A stretch of DNA of 21,098 nucleotides, from NCBI GenBank assembly GCA_001586965.3, contig LUCW03002146.1, forward strand, positions 1 to 21,098, read 5' to 3'. This stretch comes from Sphaeroforma sirkka. Lineage: Eukaryota > Opisthokonta > Ichthyosporea > Ichthyophonida. Both the position numbers and the translations under genes were made by a program. The number at the start of each line of letters is the position of its first letter. The stretch's first letter is position 1. Shown piece after piece: positions 8,955 through 20,400 of the stretch. A model generated the notes under the pieces. It saw only the letters and a program-made list of their open reading frames with translations. It did no database searches and was not told where the DNA came from.

Positions 8955-9332
8955 TACCTTTATTTGTTTACACGCTATTGCTATATACAATGGCTTGTGT
9001 CCGAAGACCTGTGGCGGCCGGCAGGTGTCGCAGTTTGTGCCTTAATCCCTGTTTTTCTCTCAGGTAGAGGCTAACTGAACTGTCTAATGGCTGAGTTGTT
9101 GCGCTGCGTTTAGTTTGCTATGTGGCTTGGTTTCTTTGGGTATGTAGTTCTATGGGTTGTTTTAGTAGTAGTTTGTAAATCTAACTGGTTGGAAACAAGT
9201 GCTGAGAATATACTATGACCGATTTGCATTTCGTGTTACTGAATATGAGAGAGACCAGTAGCGGCACTACTGTCTCGGACTCACTACCGCATCACCGGGT
9301 TGCGATTTGCAGCTGTGTCTGCCGGTAGGCGC
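8955..9332 (-). other. 3' UTR and 3' terminus of copy C, with AATAAA
   Basis: This 378-nt segment follows the ORF2 stop and is conserved in copies A (1107-1484) and B (4839-5221). Near its end, in sense, comes GTGTAAACAAATAAAGGTA and then CCTAAACCC. AATAAA (8964-8959) could be a polyadenylation signal, but no A tail is present, and the RNA end seems to sit at or inside complementary telomere sequence. A role in binding the RT or in pairing with the telomeric G-strand is inferred from the fixed junction. Confidence 0.55.
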
Positions 9333-12300
9333 TTAGGGCGGATGTGTTCTAGGAGGTGGGCGTTTCATCGCAGGATGTTTGTTGATATAATTGCTATTCA
9401 GCTTCAAGTCAATGCAAATCTGTCGTAGGCATATTTGCCAACACTTGGTAAAATCAGGTGGATCTAGACTGCTAGTGATATAGGAGAGAGTGATATCTAT
9501 TGGGATGTTGTTTTCTAAATCCTGATCTATATCGAACAGGGGTGAATGTGTGAATGTGGTGGTGGGGTAGTGTGCGTTTCCAATACTGTGGTGTGATTAT
9601 GTACGCTGCTGCCTCTGGGTGAAGCGTATTGAAATCTATTTGCGGATTATCAATCCACAGTACTCTATTGGGTTGCTGGCCACGATCTATACTAGCCAGT
9701 GATGGCCATATAAATTCATTGCCTGGGTGTGCACCATTTACACGTAACGTATGAACTACAGTAGTCATGAAACGCGGCACTGGAACACTTTTTCTATGAG
9801 TATGTTTGGTTCTATCGGTCTTGTGTATATATACTAGTTGATCGTGAATCGTTAGCATGTCTGTATAGCGCTTGCGACTACTAAGTGCATCTAGCAGTGT
9901 CTTATTAACTACTACGCCTTTCTGTGGTGCGATCAGTTTTGACACAAACTCTAACACGAAGGGACATGTAAAGTGTGTGGGAGTGAACTTTCTAGCGCTA
10001 CAGCCGATGCATGCGAGACCTGCCGGGGTCTTTTCTAGCGTGAAACAGAACCTGTGTAATATGTAGAACAGGAAGATCGTCGGAACTCGGAAAGAAGACT
10101 GCTGAAGCTGTGATGTTCCAGCGGTGTGTCGAATCGGTAGCGTTCTTCTTCGCCGGGGTAGATGAGCCGAAATCTCAGCTCGCGTGCTGCCTCGCGGTGT
10201 AGCGCACCTTCTTCCTTGTTTGGGTCTTTTTTTTGGTATAGAAAATCTTCAATTGTCTGTATAGTTTATAATATGGATAAAAAATAGATGTTCTCGCGAG
10301 CGAGCATGGTGAGTCCCATCGGGGTGAAAACGGATTTGCGTTTGTTCATATAGTCTTGCAGTGGATTTCTGATTGACATTCTACTAATATGATTGATTAA
10401 ACTTACACATTGCCACTCACACAGTGCCTGAGCATCAAGCAAGCCACAAAATTTGATCGAATTACGCATAGTAGGTGTGAAACTCTTAGGCGGGTCTTTC
10501 TGTGCCGCTGTGGATGTAATATATCCTACAGCACGATGGAGCACAAAATTGAGTTGGAATAACTGTTTGTCTATCACTTCAGTGAGTGATTTATCGGCTA
10601 AAGGGATAAAACAGAGTCCATAAGTGATTTTGGAGAGTATAAACACTCGAAAAATCATCAGCTTGTTATGCGGGTGCAAGTGATCCCCAGCTCGAAAGCC
10701 GAAAGGACCGCTATCGGTTATTGCATTACTAAGCGTGGTGGTTCTATTTGCAAGCATCTCTACTATATTGATTCCCTTTTTGGGCTCATTGGAAACCCAA
10801 GGTATCGTGCAGTCTTAGTGGATTGTATACTACATTGATCGAGCACAAATGTAAATCGGTCCTTTGGGTTTTCTGGTGCTATGTATAGTGACTTTAGTGG
10901 GTGGAACTCAACACCAGAACGTCTGCCCCACACGGCTGCGAGATTAAGACACTGCTGTAGTTTCAGGGTGTTTCGATTGTATAGTGACATGTCATCTACC
11001 CAACCGAGAAACCCATTGGGGTCAACTTTCTCGAGACTGTCTAAAAGTGGGTCTATATATATATTAAATAATGTAGGGGCTATTGGGTCGCCCTGGGTCA
11101 ATCCATTCTTTCGAGCGAATTTTGGACCCAACACTTGCTGGTACGTAACGCGCGAAGTCACATTGAGATACATATTTTTGAACAAACTGATGAGTTGTGT
11201 GGGTACATGTCTATTGTGTAGTAAACGCCACAACCTGTCCAATCGCACAGAATCGTATGCTTTCTTAATGTCTAGGAATATCTGATGTGTAGGTGCATCT
11301 GTAGGATTGGCCTGGTTTATATATATTCGTGTAATGTCAGTGCGTGTGTAAAGCAAGAATAGCCGGATTTGAATCCACCTTGTCTTTTGTGTGTTTTAAA
11401 TGCATCTAATTTGTTAATATGACTGAGCAACACGATTTGGAAGATGCGTCTTAATATCTGGGTGAGCGTTATAGGTCGGAATTGCTCTGGACCTAACGGT
11501 ATATCAATCTTAGGGATAGGTACTATAAGAGTGCATAGCCATGCATCAGGTATCTCTCCCGTGTGAAGTATCTTAGTGAATAACAGGTGCAACACCTTGA
11601 GAATTGGCGATTTGGGATTGGGTTTCCCTGGTCTTTGTGGCCTCTAGGGTACGGTTCTATTGCAGCTTTTAAGAGATCGATATGTATGCCATCCGGGCCT
11701 GAGCCTTTTCGACTATCGTATCTCAAAATTGCATCCATAATATTTCCTGTAGTGAAAACATCATGGTCTATCGGGATAAATTCTGAGTGTGTTTTCTCTG
11801 GTATCTTGTAGAAGGCATCTCTGTTGAATAACTTTTCTAAAAACGAACTAATAATATGTGCAGTTGGTTCTGTGGTATTTGGTATAGTGGGTTGTCTTGT
11901 TCTAGATTTTCGCTGTTTAGAGAACAACCTGACTATAGCATCATTTGGGTACTCGTTCTGTGGAGCGGAGGGGTGTGCATGATCTATGAGGATTACTTTT
12001 AAGAAGTAACCGTAGAAACAGCCTTGTGCTCGTTTCCAAAACTGATTGATTATAGAGTCGTATATGATTTTGATATCATTCTGATCTGAGTTCTGAACTC
12101 GTTTGATCCATGTCTTAGCAAACACCCGAATTCTGGCGCAAAATGTACGTGTATAGCGCACATTTTTTTTTGCAGTTATAGGTTCGAATGCGATATCTGT
12201 TGTAGCCCTGAGATGGCATACATTCTATGTCTGCAGGTTTAGTGTGTACTGTCTGAGTATCTGGTGATTCAATTTGTATTGCAAATACCCACTCGTGTGA

Positions 12301-12919
12301 TCTGTCCTGAGCCCGATATCTTTACAACGTATAAGAGATAGTGATGTCTTTGTGCGTGCTTGTGCATATACGTGATCGACCCGTATATTCCCAGATTGCG
12401 ATGGGAGTACATGATCTAGCCTATGTAGTCGTGTGTGTAGAATTCGATCGATTCTCTGCGCGCAGGAGAAATGATTTTATCGTCGCCATATTCGATATCA
12501 CGAAAATTCATGTCGCCACACAACACGTGTGGTTTGCAATTCAGAGATAATAGCACATTATATACATCATCCCCTAGGGATGGCGCCAAATATACACAAG
12601 CAACAGTCACTGCGCGAAACGTGAAAGCCACGAAATATTGACTAAAAGCGTGCAATCTAAATTGATATGCATTGTGTCTACTAATCACGGCAACACCGTT
12701 ATTTCTGCCCCCGCGATGAGCACTGGCCGAAGGCGGTGAGGCGTAGATCAGATTTGTATTAGTATTATTACACACAGCATTCAAACGATCGGTATAACCC
12801 CAGGTCTCTACTAAACACAGGGCATCGCATTGACTGCAAAGTGAGCGTATTATTTCGTATTGTTTAGCTACATTCATTAGAGAATTTAGATTGACATAAT
12901 ACACGAGAATGTCACTCAT
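9333..12919 (-). CDS. ORF2 of copy C: endonuclease-reverse transcriptase (apparent frameshifts)
   Basis: ATG at 12919-12917, TAA at 9335-9333, about 1195 codons. The order is APE endonuclease, linker, RT, thumb, CCHC knuckle and conserved C-terminal tail, as in copy B. The endonuclease is open from 12919 to 12416; an extra GT near 12433 breaks it. The RT is open in pieces (12161-11523, 11595-11317, 11356-10763, 10757-10266), broken by an extra T near 11945, a missing C near 11625, an extra AT near 11322 and extra C/T near 10775. A duplicated GAATGTGT near 9545 shifts the C-terminus. The RT motifs FLDIKKAYDSV, GLTQGDPIAPT and WVDD are all present. Whether these breaks are real cannot be told; most are in short repeats. 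Confidence 0.83.
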
Positions 12920-12926
12920 TGCGATT

Positions 12927-14203
12927 TCATCTTACTATCAGTACGGGTTTTTGTATAAAGTCAGAGAGTTCCTTTCTCGTTTCTGGATCACTGATTGGTG
13001 GTGAGTTAAACCCATCTCCTAAGACTGCGACTAATTCATCTTCAGATAGAGTATCTAACGATTCATCATCATTGCCTTCGAGTCTAGTTCTAGCTCGTTC
13101 GTTATCGCTATCGCTTTGACACTTACGTTTGAGGTATGACGATAATTTAGTGATCTCTGATTGTACTTCCATATGATCACTCTCTGACCTAGCAGATGTT
13201 TGTATATCTGCGGGCGAACTAATAGTTATGGCGAGTGTGTTTGTTATATTGGAACTAGTGGTTGTTGTTTCGGAATCTGTAGAATTTGCTTTAGATTTAG
13301 GCTGTGTTGGATCGTCGGGTACTCTACTGAGCAGGTATGCGAGCACTCTAGGGTACTGGGGTGGACATTTCTCACGTTCTAGTGCACTTTTATAAGCGGT
13401 GGTTAAACGAGTACGTGCTCCATTGATTGCGATAGGATTGGTCACATTCATAGGGTCGGCGCCTTTGTTTGTACGCCAGCCGCGTGCTAATAGAATCTGT
13501 TTGGTTTTAGAACTAAAGCGTGCAGGAACGACTAATTCAACTGCGCTTCGATCTTTGTAAAGATACGAAGCGTGTAAGATGAGGATATATTTTTCAATAA
13601 GTGAAAGTTCCATAGCCATTTCGATAGGTGTTTGTTGGTTGGAAGTGATCCATCCTCTAAAGCGTGAGTGTTGCAGTTAAAGTATAGTGCAGAGAGCTCC
13701 CAGTGATCCTGACAATCCCAAATAGATGGGGGTTTGCTTGGCTTAAAGAGAGCTTCCTGTGCCTCGCGAGAGGATGGGCTTCTAGTTTGATTGAGCATTT
13801 CTTTAAATGATTTCGGTCCAGGCCTTTGCTTCGGGTCCGATTGTGATTCGCCCAAATTGGGGAAATCAGTGGTGTTCATGGTTGGCATAGGTGTATGTGT
13901 GTCTGTTGTGTTGGTTGCTTGGTGTAGTTTGCGTTTGAGCTGTTCATTCTCTACTTTGAGTTGATTGTTCTGTTCTTGTAAGAGACTATAAGCAGACTCA
14001 AGTCTATTCAGGCGCTCTTCAACACTTTTCTCACCACTTACCTTGGTGTTGCCTTTCTCAGATGTACGTACCTTATTGACATTTTCCTCTAGTTGAGATA
14101 TCTTCACGTTGATCGGCTTGAGTGCTGTTTCCATTGTCGCTCGGATCAGGCTTGCTAGATCGTCCCCCCGTAAGAGGTATGGCCCCGGCCATGGCGTCGT
14201 CAA
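12927..14203 (-). CDS. ORF1 of copy C: leucine-zipper coiled-coil protein (one frameshift)
   Basis: Two overlapping frames (14203-13532 and 13619-12927) make one ORF1 of roughly 420 residues; the frame changes between 13620 and 13680. The N-terminal part has a coiled coil with V61, L68, L75, L82 and L89 spaced exactly seven apart and N79 and N86 in the alternate core position, so it should oligomerise. Proline- and Ser/Thr-rich linkers follow. The C-terminal part starts near EMAMELSLIEKYIL and has an acidic end. I see no CCHC knuckle or clear RRM. By analogy with L1- and R1-type ORF1 proteins it would coat the element RNA. The start is uncertain: 14203 is TTG, the ATG at 14192 is out of frame here, and METALKPINVK is the first ATG in frame. 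Confidence 0.7.
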
Positions 14204-14237
14204 ACTTATGACTAGGCCTTTTGCCGGCCAAAATCAA

Positions 14238-14314
14238 CCGGCTGTGGTCTAGTGGTATTTCGGTACTTTGTTGATGTGGTGGTCACGTGTTCAATTCTTG
14301 GTGTGGGAAATTTT
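14238..14314 (+). promoter_or_regulatory. tRNA-like pol III A and B boxes in the 5' UTR of copy C
   Basis: The same element as at 300-376: A box TGGTCTAGTGG (14245-14255), B box GTTCAATTC (14289-14297), GGTGTGGGAA, and TTTT (14311-14314). One substitution (C for T) lies between the boxes; the boxes themselves are unchanged. Any transcript would run opposite to ORF1, toward the chromosome end. Confidence 0.42.
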
Positions 14315-14427
14315 CTTGGCGATTTTTGGGGGGGGTTTGGGTGTTTCTATTGTTTGGCGTTCACTTTCGCACTGTTGATGTTGTGTTCACGTCTAAAGTG
14401 AGATTTCGAGTGTAGTGTCAGCGGTTT

Positions 14428-14610
14428 AGTTTTAGGGTTTGAGGTTTTAGGGTAAAAAAGGTTTAAAATTTATAAATTTAAAAGTTTAAAATTTAAAGGG
14501 TTTAGGGTTAAAATTTCAAATTTATATAAATTTCAAAAGGAAATTTATAAATTTTAAAAGTTTGAAATATATAAATTTTAGGGTTTTAGGGTTTAGGGTT
14601 TAGGGTTTAG
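14428..14610 (+). repeat. Mixed telomere, TTTAAAA and minisatellite-like tract between copies C and D
   Basis: TTTTAGGG units at both ends (14431-14452 and 14577-14610) enclose TTTAAAA-like heptamers and motifs such as TTTGAAATATATAAATTT that resemble the minisatellite at 491-1082. It ends TTTAG joined to TAC of copy D. The mixture suggests a full-length 5' end followed by minisatellite and telomere, read with poor accuracy. Confidence 0.75.
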
Positions 14611-17400
14611 TACAAATTTTTATTTATAAAATTTACACGCTATTGCTATATACAATGCCTGATGTCCGGGGTGGACTTGTGGCGGCCGGCAGGTGTTGGC
14701 AGTTCCCGTGACCCTGTTTTTCAGGGAGGGCTAACTGAACTGACTGTCTAGGGGCTGAGTCGTTTTCGGTCTGTGGTTGTTGTACTTGTTGAGTAAATTT
14801 CTTTGAAATATGTATTTTTGTTAGTGGTGTGGGTGTTTGACAACCGTAACTGGATTGAAACAAGAGTCTGTGAGTAAGCTGTGACAGATATGCATATCGT
14901 TTCATTGAATATGAAATATGATACAGTGGCTCACCAGTGTGAAATACTCACTACCGCATCACCGGGTTGCGATTTGCGACTGTGTTCTGCCGGTAGGCAT
15001 TCAGGGAAGTGTTTTGGCGGGGCGGGGGGGCGTTTCATCGCGCTGTGTTTTGTTGATATATGTGCTATTCAACTTCAGGTCAATGCATATTTGTCGCAGG
15101 CATATTCGCCAGCGTCTAATCAAGTCAGGCGGAGTCACGCTACTACATATATAGGATAGTGTAATATCTATTGGGATGTCATTGTCTAAGTCCTGGTCAA
15201 TGTCAAACAGGGTTTTAAATGTGGTGGTGGGGGAGTTTGCGTTTCCAATGCTGGGGCGTTTTATATAGGCGCTTAGCCTCTGGATGTAGTGTGTTGAAGT
15301 CCATTTGCGGGTTATCTAGCCACAGTGTTCTATTGGGTTGTTCAAAAACGACGTCTGCGGTCTAACGAAGGCCAAATATAAAATTTGTGGGTGTTCTGAG
15401 TCTACGAGGAGAGTGTGTACTATTGTGGTCATGAAATTGGCACTAAAAAACACAGTTTAAGTATTTTGGGGTGGTATGGGTCCTTTGTAAAATTTAAATA
15501 CTAGCTGGTCGTAAAGTGTGAGCATGTCTGTGTAGCGCTTAATTTAAATTTAAATTTAAAATTTAAAGTTGCTATCAACTAAAATTTCTTTCTTTGGTGA
15601 GATAAAGTTTTTGGATTTAAAATTAAAGCACGAGGGGAAAATTTGAAGTGTGAAATGGTGAAATTTAAAATTGCTGCATTTAATGCATGTGAGACCTTAA
15701 AATTTCTTTTTTAAAATTTGAAAATATACCTGTTCGTTAGATTTAAAGTGCGACGATCGTAAAAAATTTAAAAGAGACTGCTGAAGCTGTGATGTAAAAG
15801 TGGCGTGTTAAAGTCGGTACCGCTCTTTCGCCTGGGTAGATGAGTAAAATTTAAAATTTAAAAGCCGCTTGTCGGTGTTAAAATTTCCTTTTGTTTGGTT
15901 AAAATTTAAAATTTGTATTTTGTTTAAAATTTCCTGTATAAAATATAAAACGGAGGGTATTAAAAATATAAATTTAAAATGAGCGAAATAGTGAATTCAT
16001 AGGGGTGAAAATATGGTTGCTTGTTTGCCCATATATTTAAAATTTAAGAGGATTTCTGTGTGATTTAAAATTTAAAATATATGATTTTAAAATTCAAATT
16101 TTGCCAATTGCAAATTTAAAATTTAAAATTTCCAAATTTAAATTTAAAATTTAAAATTTCAGCATAGTTGGTGTGGCTTTTGTTGGGGTCTTTTTTTAAA
16201 AGTAAATGTATCCAAAATTTATGGATTTGGTATTTAAAAGTTTAAAATTTCGAATTGTGTTAAAATTGTGATTTAAAATTTAAAAGTTTAAAATTGGGAT
16301 AAAAGCAATTCCGTAAGTGATTTTGGAAGTATAAATACTCGGAAAAGATCATAAATTTAAAATTTGGGTTTAAAGGTGGTCCATTTAAAATTTAAATTTA
16401 AAATTTATGGATTCAAAATTTAAAAGTAAATTTAAAATTTAAAACATTTGTATTTAAAATCTAAAATTTAAAATTCAAGGGATTCCCAAGTATCTAGCAG
16501 TGGGGTGTGCAATATACCAAATTTAAAAGCATGAAATTGTTTAAAGTTTGGGATTTTAAAATTTAAATATATCGATTTCTTTTTAAAATTCAACACCGGA
16601 AATTTTTAAATTTTAAATTTAAAATTAAAAATTAAAATTGCAAAAATTTGTGATTTCGGTTGTATAATTTAAAATTTACCCATTTAAAATTTAAAATTTG
16701 GGGTTAACTTTTTAAGGCTTAAAAAAAGCGGGTCAAAATTTAAATTAAAAATTTAAAATTTAAAATTTAAAATTTAAAAAATCCAAATTTTAAAGTGAAT
16801 TTAGGCCCGAAACTTTAAAATATAAATTTAAAAAACTACATTAAAATTTAAATTTTTGGAACAAATTGAAAATTTAAAATTTAATTTTAAAATTTAAAAT
16901 TTAAAATTGTAAAATTTAAAATTTAAAATTTAAGATTTAAAATTCAAGTTTGACTGAATTTATGCTTTTTAATGTTTAAAATTTAAAATTTAAAATTTAA
17001 AATTTAAAATTTAAAATTTAAATTGAAAATTAAAATTTAAAATTTAAAATTTAAAATTTAAAATTTAAAATTTAAATTTTAAAATTCCACCTTTAAAATT
17101 TGTGTTTAAAATTTAAAATTTAAAATTTAAAATTTAAAATTTAAAATTTAAAATTTAAAATTAAAATTTAAATTTCTGTGTTTAAAATTTAAAATTTATA
17201 GGTCGAAAAATTTAAAATTTAAAATTTAAAATTTAAAATTTGGGAATTTAAAAGCGTTAACAGCCAATTTAAAATTTACCCGTAAAGTTTAAAATTTAAA
17301 ATTTAAAATTTAAAATTTAAAATTGGTGATTTAAAATTTAAAATTTACCCTCCTGAAATTTAAAATTTAAAATTTAAAATTTAAATAGCTGCTTTAAAAT
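14611..17400 (-). mobile_element. Copy D: diverged subfamily copy, progressively overwritten by TTTAAAA
   Basis: From 14640 to about 15500 this is clearly the same element but with many substitutions relative to copies A-C. Further right only islands remain, such as GCTGAAGCTG (15781), GTGATTTTGG (16317), CAACACCGGA (16591), GGGGTTAAC (16700) and ATAGGTCG (17198), set in AAATTTA filler. The islands stay in order and nearly at the right distance: the offset to copy C is 5656 at the 3' end and 5727 at 17198. The filler therefore replaces element sequence rather than being inserted into it. The right edge is approximate. Confidence 0.82.
15001..17400 (-). pseudogene. ORF2 C-terminal part of copy D (diverged, then unreadable)
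   Basis: The frame ends at TGA (15003-15001), only one codon from the position in copy B, after ICLRQICIDLKLNSTYINK. Segments such as FDIDQDLDNDIPIDITLS and DNPQMDFNTLHPEA align with copy B, with most base changes at third codon positions. Beyond about 15540 the frame is lost because sequence has been replaced by AAATTTA repeats. The RT motifs cannot be read. Without the filler this would be a member of a second, protein-constrained subfamily. Confidence 0.65.
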
Positions 17401-20400
17401 TAAAAATAAATTTAAAAATTAAAATTTAAAATTTAAAATTTAAAATTTAAAATTTATAAAATTTAAAATTTAAAATTTAAAATTTAAATTTAAAATTTAA
17501 AATTTATGGGTAAAATTTAAAATTAAATTTAAAATTTAAAATTTAAAATTTAAAATTTAAATTTAAAATTTAAAATTTAAAATTTAAAATTTGTTGTTTA
17601 AAATTTAAAATTTTTTAAAATTTAAAATTTAAAATTTAAAATTTAAAATTTAAAATTTAAAATTTAAAATTTAAAATTTAAAAAAATTTAAAATTTAAAA
17701 TTTAAAATTTAAAATTTAAAATTTAAAATTTAAAATTTTAAATTTAAAATTTAAAATTAAAATTTAAAATTTAAATTTATTTAATTTAAAATTTAAAATT
17801 TAAAATTTAAAATTTAAATTTAAAATTTAAAATTTAAAATTTAAAATTTAAAATTTAAATTTAAAATTTAAAATTTTTAAAATTTAAAATTTAAAATTTA
17901 AAATTTAAAATTTAAAATTTAAAATTTAAATTTAAAATTTAAAATTTAAAATTTAAATTTAATTTAAAATTTAAATTTAAAATTTAAAATTTAAAATTTA
18001 AAATTTAAAATTTAAAATTAAAATTTAAAATTTAAAATTTAAAATTTAAAATTAAAAAATTTAAAATTTAAAATTTAAATTTAAAATTTAAAATTTAAAA
18101 TTTAAAATTTAAAATTTAAAATTTAAAATTTAAAATTTAAAATTTAAAATTTAAAATTTAAAATTTAAAATTTAAAATTTAAAATTTAAAATTTAAAATT
18201 TAAAATTTAAAATTTAAAATTTAAAATTTAAAATTTAAAATTTAAAATTTAAAATTTAAAATTAAAATTTAAATTTAAAATTTAAAATTTAAAATTTAAA
18301 ATTTAAAATTTAAAATTTAAATTTTAAATTTAAAATTTAAAATTTAAATTTAAAATTTAAAATTTAAAATTTAAAATTTAAAATTTAAAATTTAAAATTT
18401 AAAATTTAAAATTTAAAATTTAAAATTTAAAATTTAAAATTTAAAATTTAAAATTTAAAATTTAAAATTTAAAATTTAAAATTAAAATTTAAAATTTAAA
18501 ATTTAAAATTTAAAATTTAAAATTTAAAATTTAAAATTTAAAATTTAAAATTTAAAATTTAAAATTTAAAATTTAAAATTTAAAATTTAAAATTTAAAAT
18601 TTAAAATTTAAAATTTAAAATTTAAAATTTAAAATTTAAAATTTAAAATTTAAAATTTAAAATTTAAAATTTAAATTTAAAATTTAAAATTTAAAATTTA
18701 AAATTTAAAATTAAAATTTAAAATTTAAAATTTAAAATTTAAAAAAATTTAAAATTTAAAATTTAAAATTTAAAATTTAAAATTTAAAATTTAAAATTTA
18801 AAATTTAAATTTAAAATTTAAATTTAAAATTTAAAATTTAAAATTTAAAATTTAAAATTTAAAATTTAAAATTTAAAATTTAAAATTTAAAATTTAAAAT
18901 TTAAAATTTAAAATTTAAAATTTAAAATTTAAAATTTAAAATTTAAAATTTAAAATTTAAAATTTAAAATTTAAAATTTAAAATTTAAAATTTAAAATTT
19001 AAAATTTAATTTAAAATTTAAAATTTAAAATTTAAAATTTAAAATTTAAAATTTAAATTTAAAAAAATTTAAAATTTAAAATTTAAAATTTAAATTTAAA
19101 ATTTAAAATTTAAAATTTAAAAATTTAAAATTTAAAATTTAAAATTTAAAATTTAAAATTAAAATTTAAAATTTAAAATTTAAAATTTAAAATTTAAAAT
19201 TTAAAATTTAAAATTTAAAATTTAAAATTTAAAATTTAAAATTTAAATTTAAAATTTAAAATTTAAAAAAATTTAAAATTTAAAATTTAAAATTTAAAAT
19301 TTAAAATTTAAAATTTAAATTTAAATTTAAAATTTAAAATTTAAAATTTAAAATTTAAAATTTAAAATTTAAAATTTAAAATTTAAAATTTAAAATTTAA
19401 AATTTAAAATTTAAAATTTAAAATTTAAAATTTAAAATTTAAAATTTAAAATTTAAATTTAAAATTTAAAATTTAAAAAATTTAAAATTTAAAATTAAAA
19501 TTTAAATTTAAATTTAAAATTTAAAATTTAAAATTTAAAATTTAAAATTTAAAATTTAAAATTTAAAATTTAAAATTTAAAATTTAAAATTTAAAATTTA
19601 AAATTTAAAATTTAAAATTTAAAATTTAAAATTTAAAATTTAAAATTTAAATTTAAAATTTAAAATTTAAAATTTAAAATTTAAAATTTAAAATTTAAAA
19701 TTTAAAATTTAAAATTTAAAATTTAAAATTTAAAATTTAAAATTTAAATTTAAAATTTAAAATTTAAAATTTAAAATTTAAAATTTAAAATTTAAAATTT
19801 AAAATTTAAAATTTAAAATTTAAAATTTAAAATTTAAAATTTAAAATTTAAAATTTAAAATTTAAAATTTAAATTTAAAATTTAAAATTTAAAATTTAAA
19901 ATTTAAAATTTAAAAAATTTAAAATTTAAAATTTAAAATTTAAAATTTAAAATTTAAAATTTAAAATTTAAAATTTAAAATTTAAAATTTAAAATTTAAA
20001 ATTTAAAATTTAAAATTTAAAATTTAAAATTTAAAATTTAAAATTTAAAATTTAAAATTTAAAATTTAAAATTTAAAAAATTTAAAATTTTAAATTTAAA
20101 ATTTAAAATTTAAAATTTAAAATTTAAAATTTAAAATTTAAAATTTAAAATTTAAAATTTAAAATTTAAAATTTAAAAATTTTAAAATTAAAAAATTTAA
20201 AATTTAAATTTAAAATTTAAATTTAAATTTAAAATTTAAAATTTAAAATTTAAAGTTTAAAATTTAAAATTTAAAATTTAAAATTTAAAATTTAAAATTT
20301 AAAATTTAAAATTTAAAATTTAAAATTTAAAATTTAAAATTTAAAATTTAAAATTTAAAATTTAAAATTTAAAATTTAAAATTTAAAATTTAAATTTAAA

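Larger units (their letters stand above)
8955..14427 (-). mobile_element. Copy C: apparently full-length telomeric LINE (about 5.5 kb)
   Basis: This is the most complete copy. In sense order it has a 5' UTR (14427-14204) with tRNA-like boxes on the other strand, ORF1 (about 14203-12927), ORF2 (12919-9333), and a 378-nt 3' UTR ending AATAAAGGTA at the telomere junction. There is no poly(A) tail and no long terminal repeat. Both flanks are telomere repeat, and no target-site duplication other than telomere units can be seen. It serves as the reference for the truncated copies. Confidence 0.93.

Noticed and set aside
1107..14427. LTR retrotransposon or endogenous retrovirus
   Set aside because: No terminal repeats, protease, integrase or RNase H motif seen. 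An APE endonuclease before the RT, 5' truncation and ORF1/ORF2 layout are those of a LINE.
15540..17400. G-to-A hypermutation (RIP-like) as the cause of TTTAAAA in copy D
   Set aside because: Replaced bases include all types, and whole stretches become a fixed heptamer; this is not a transition-only pattern.
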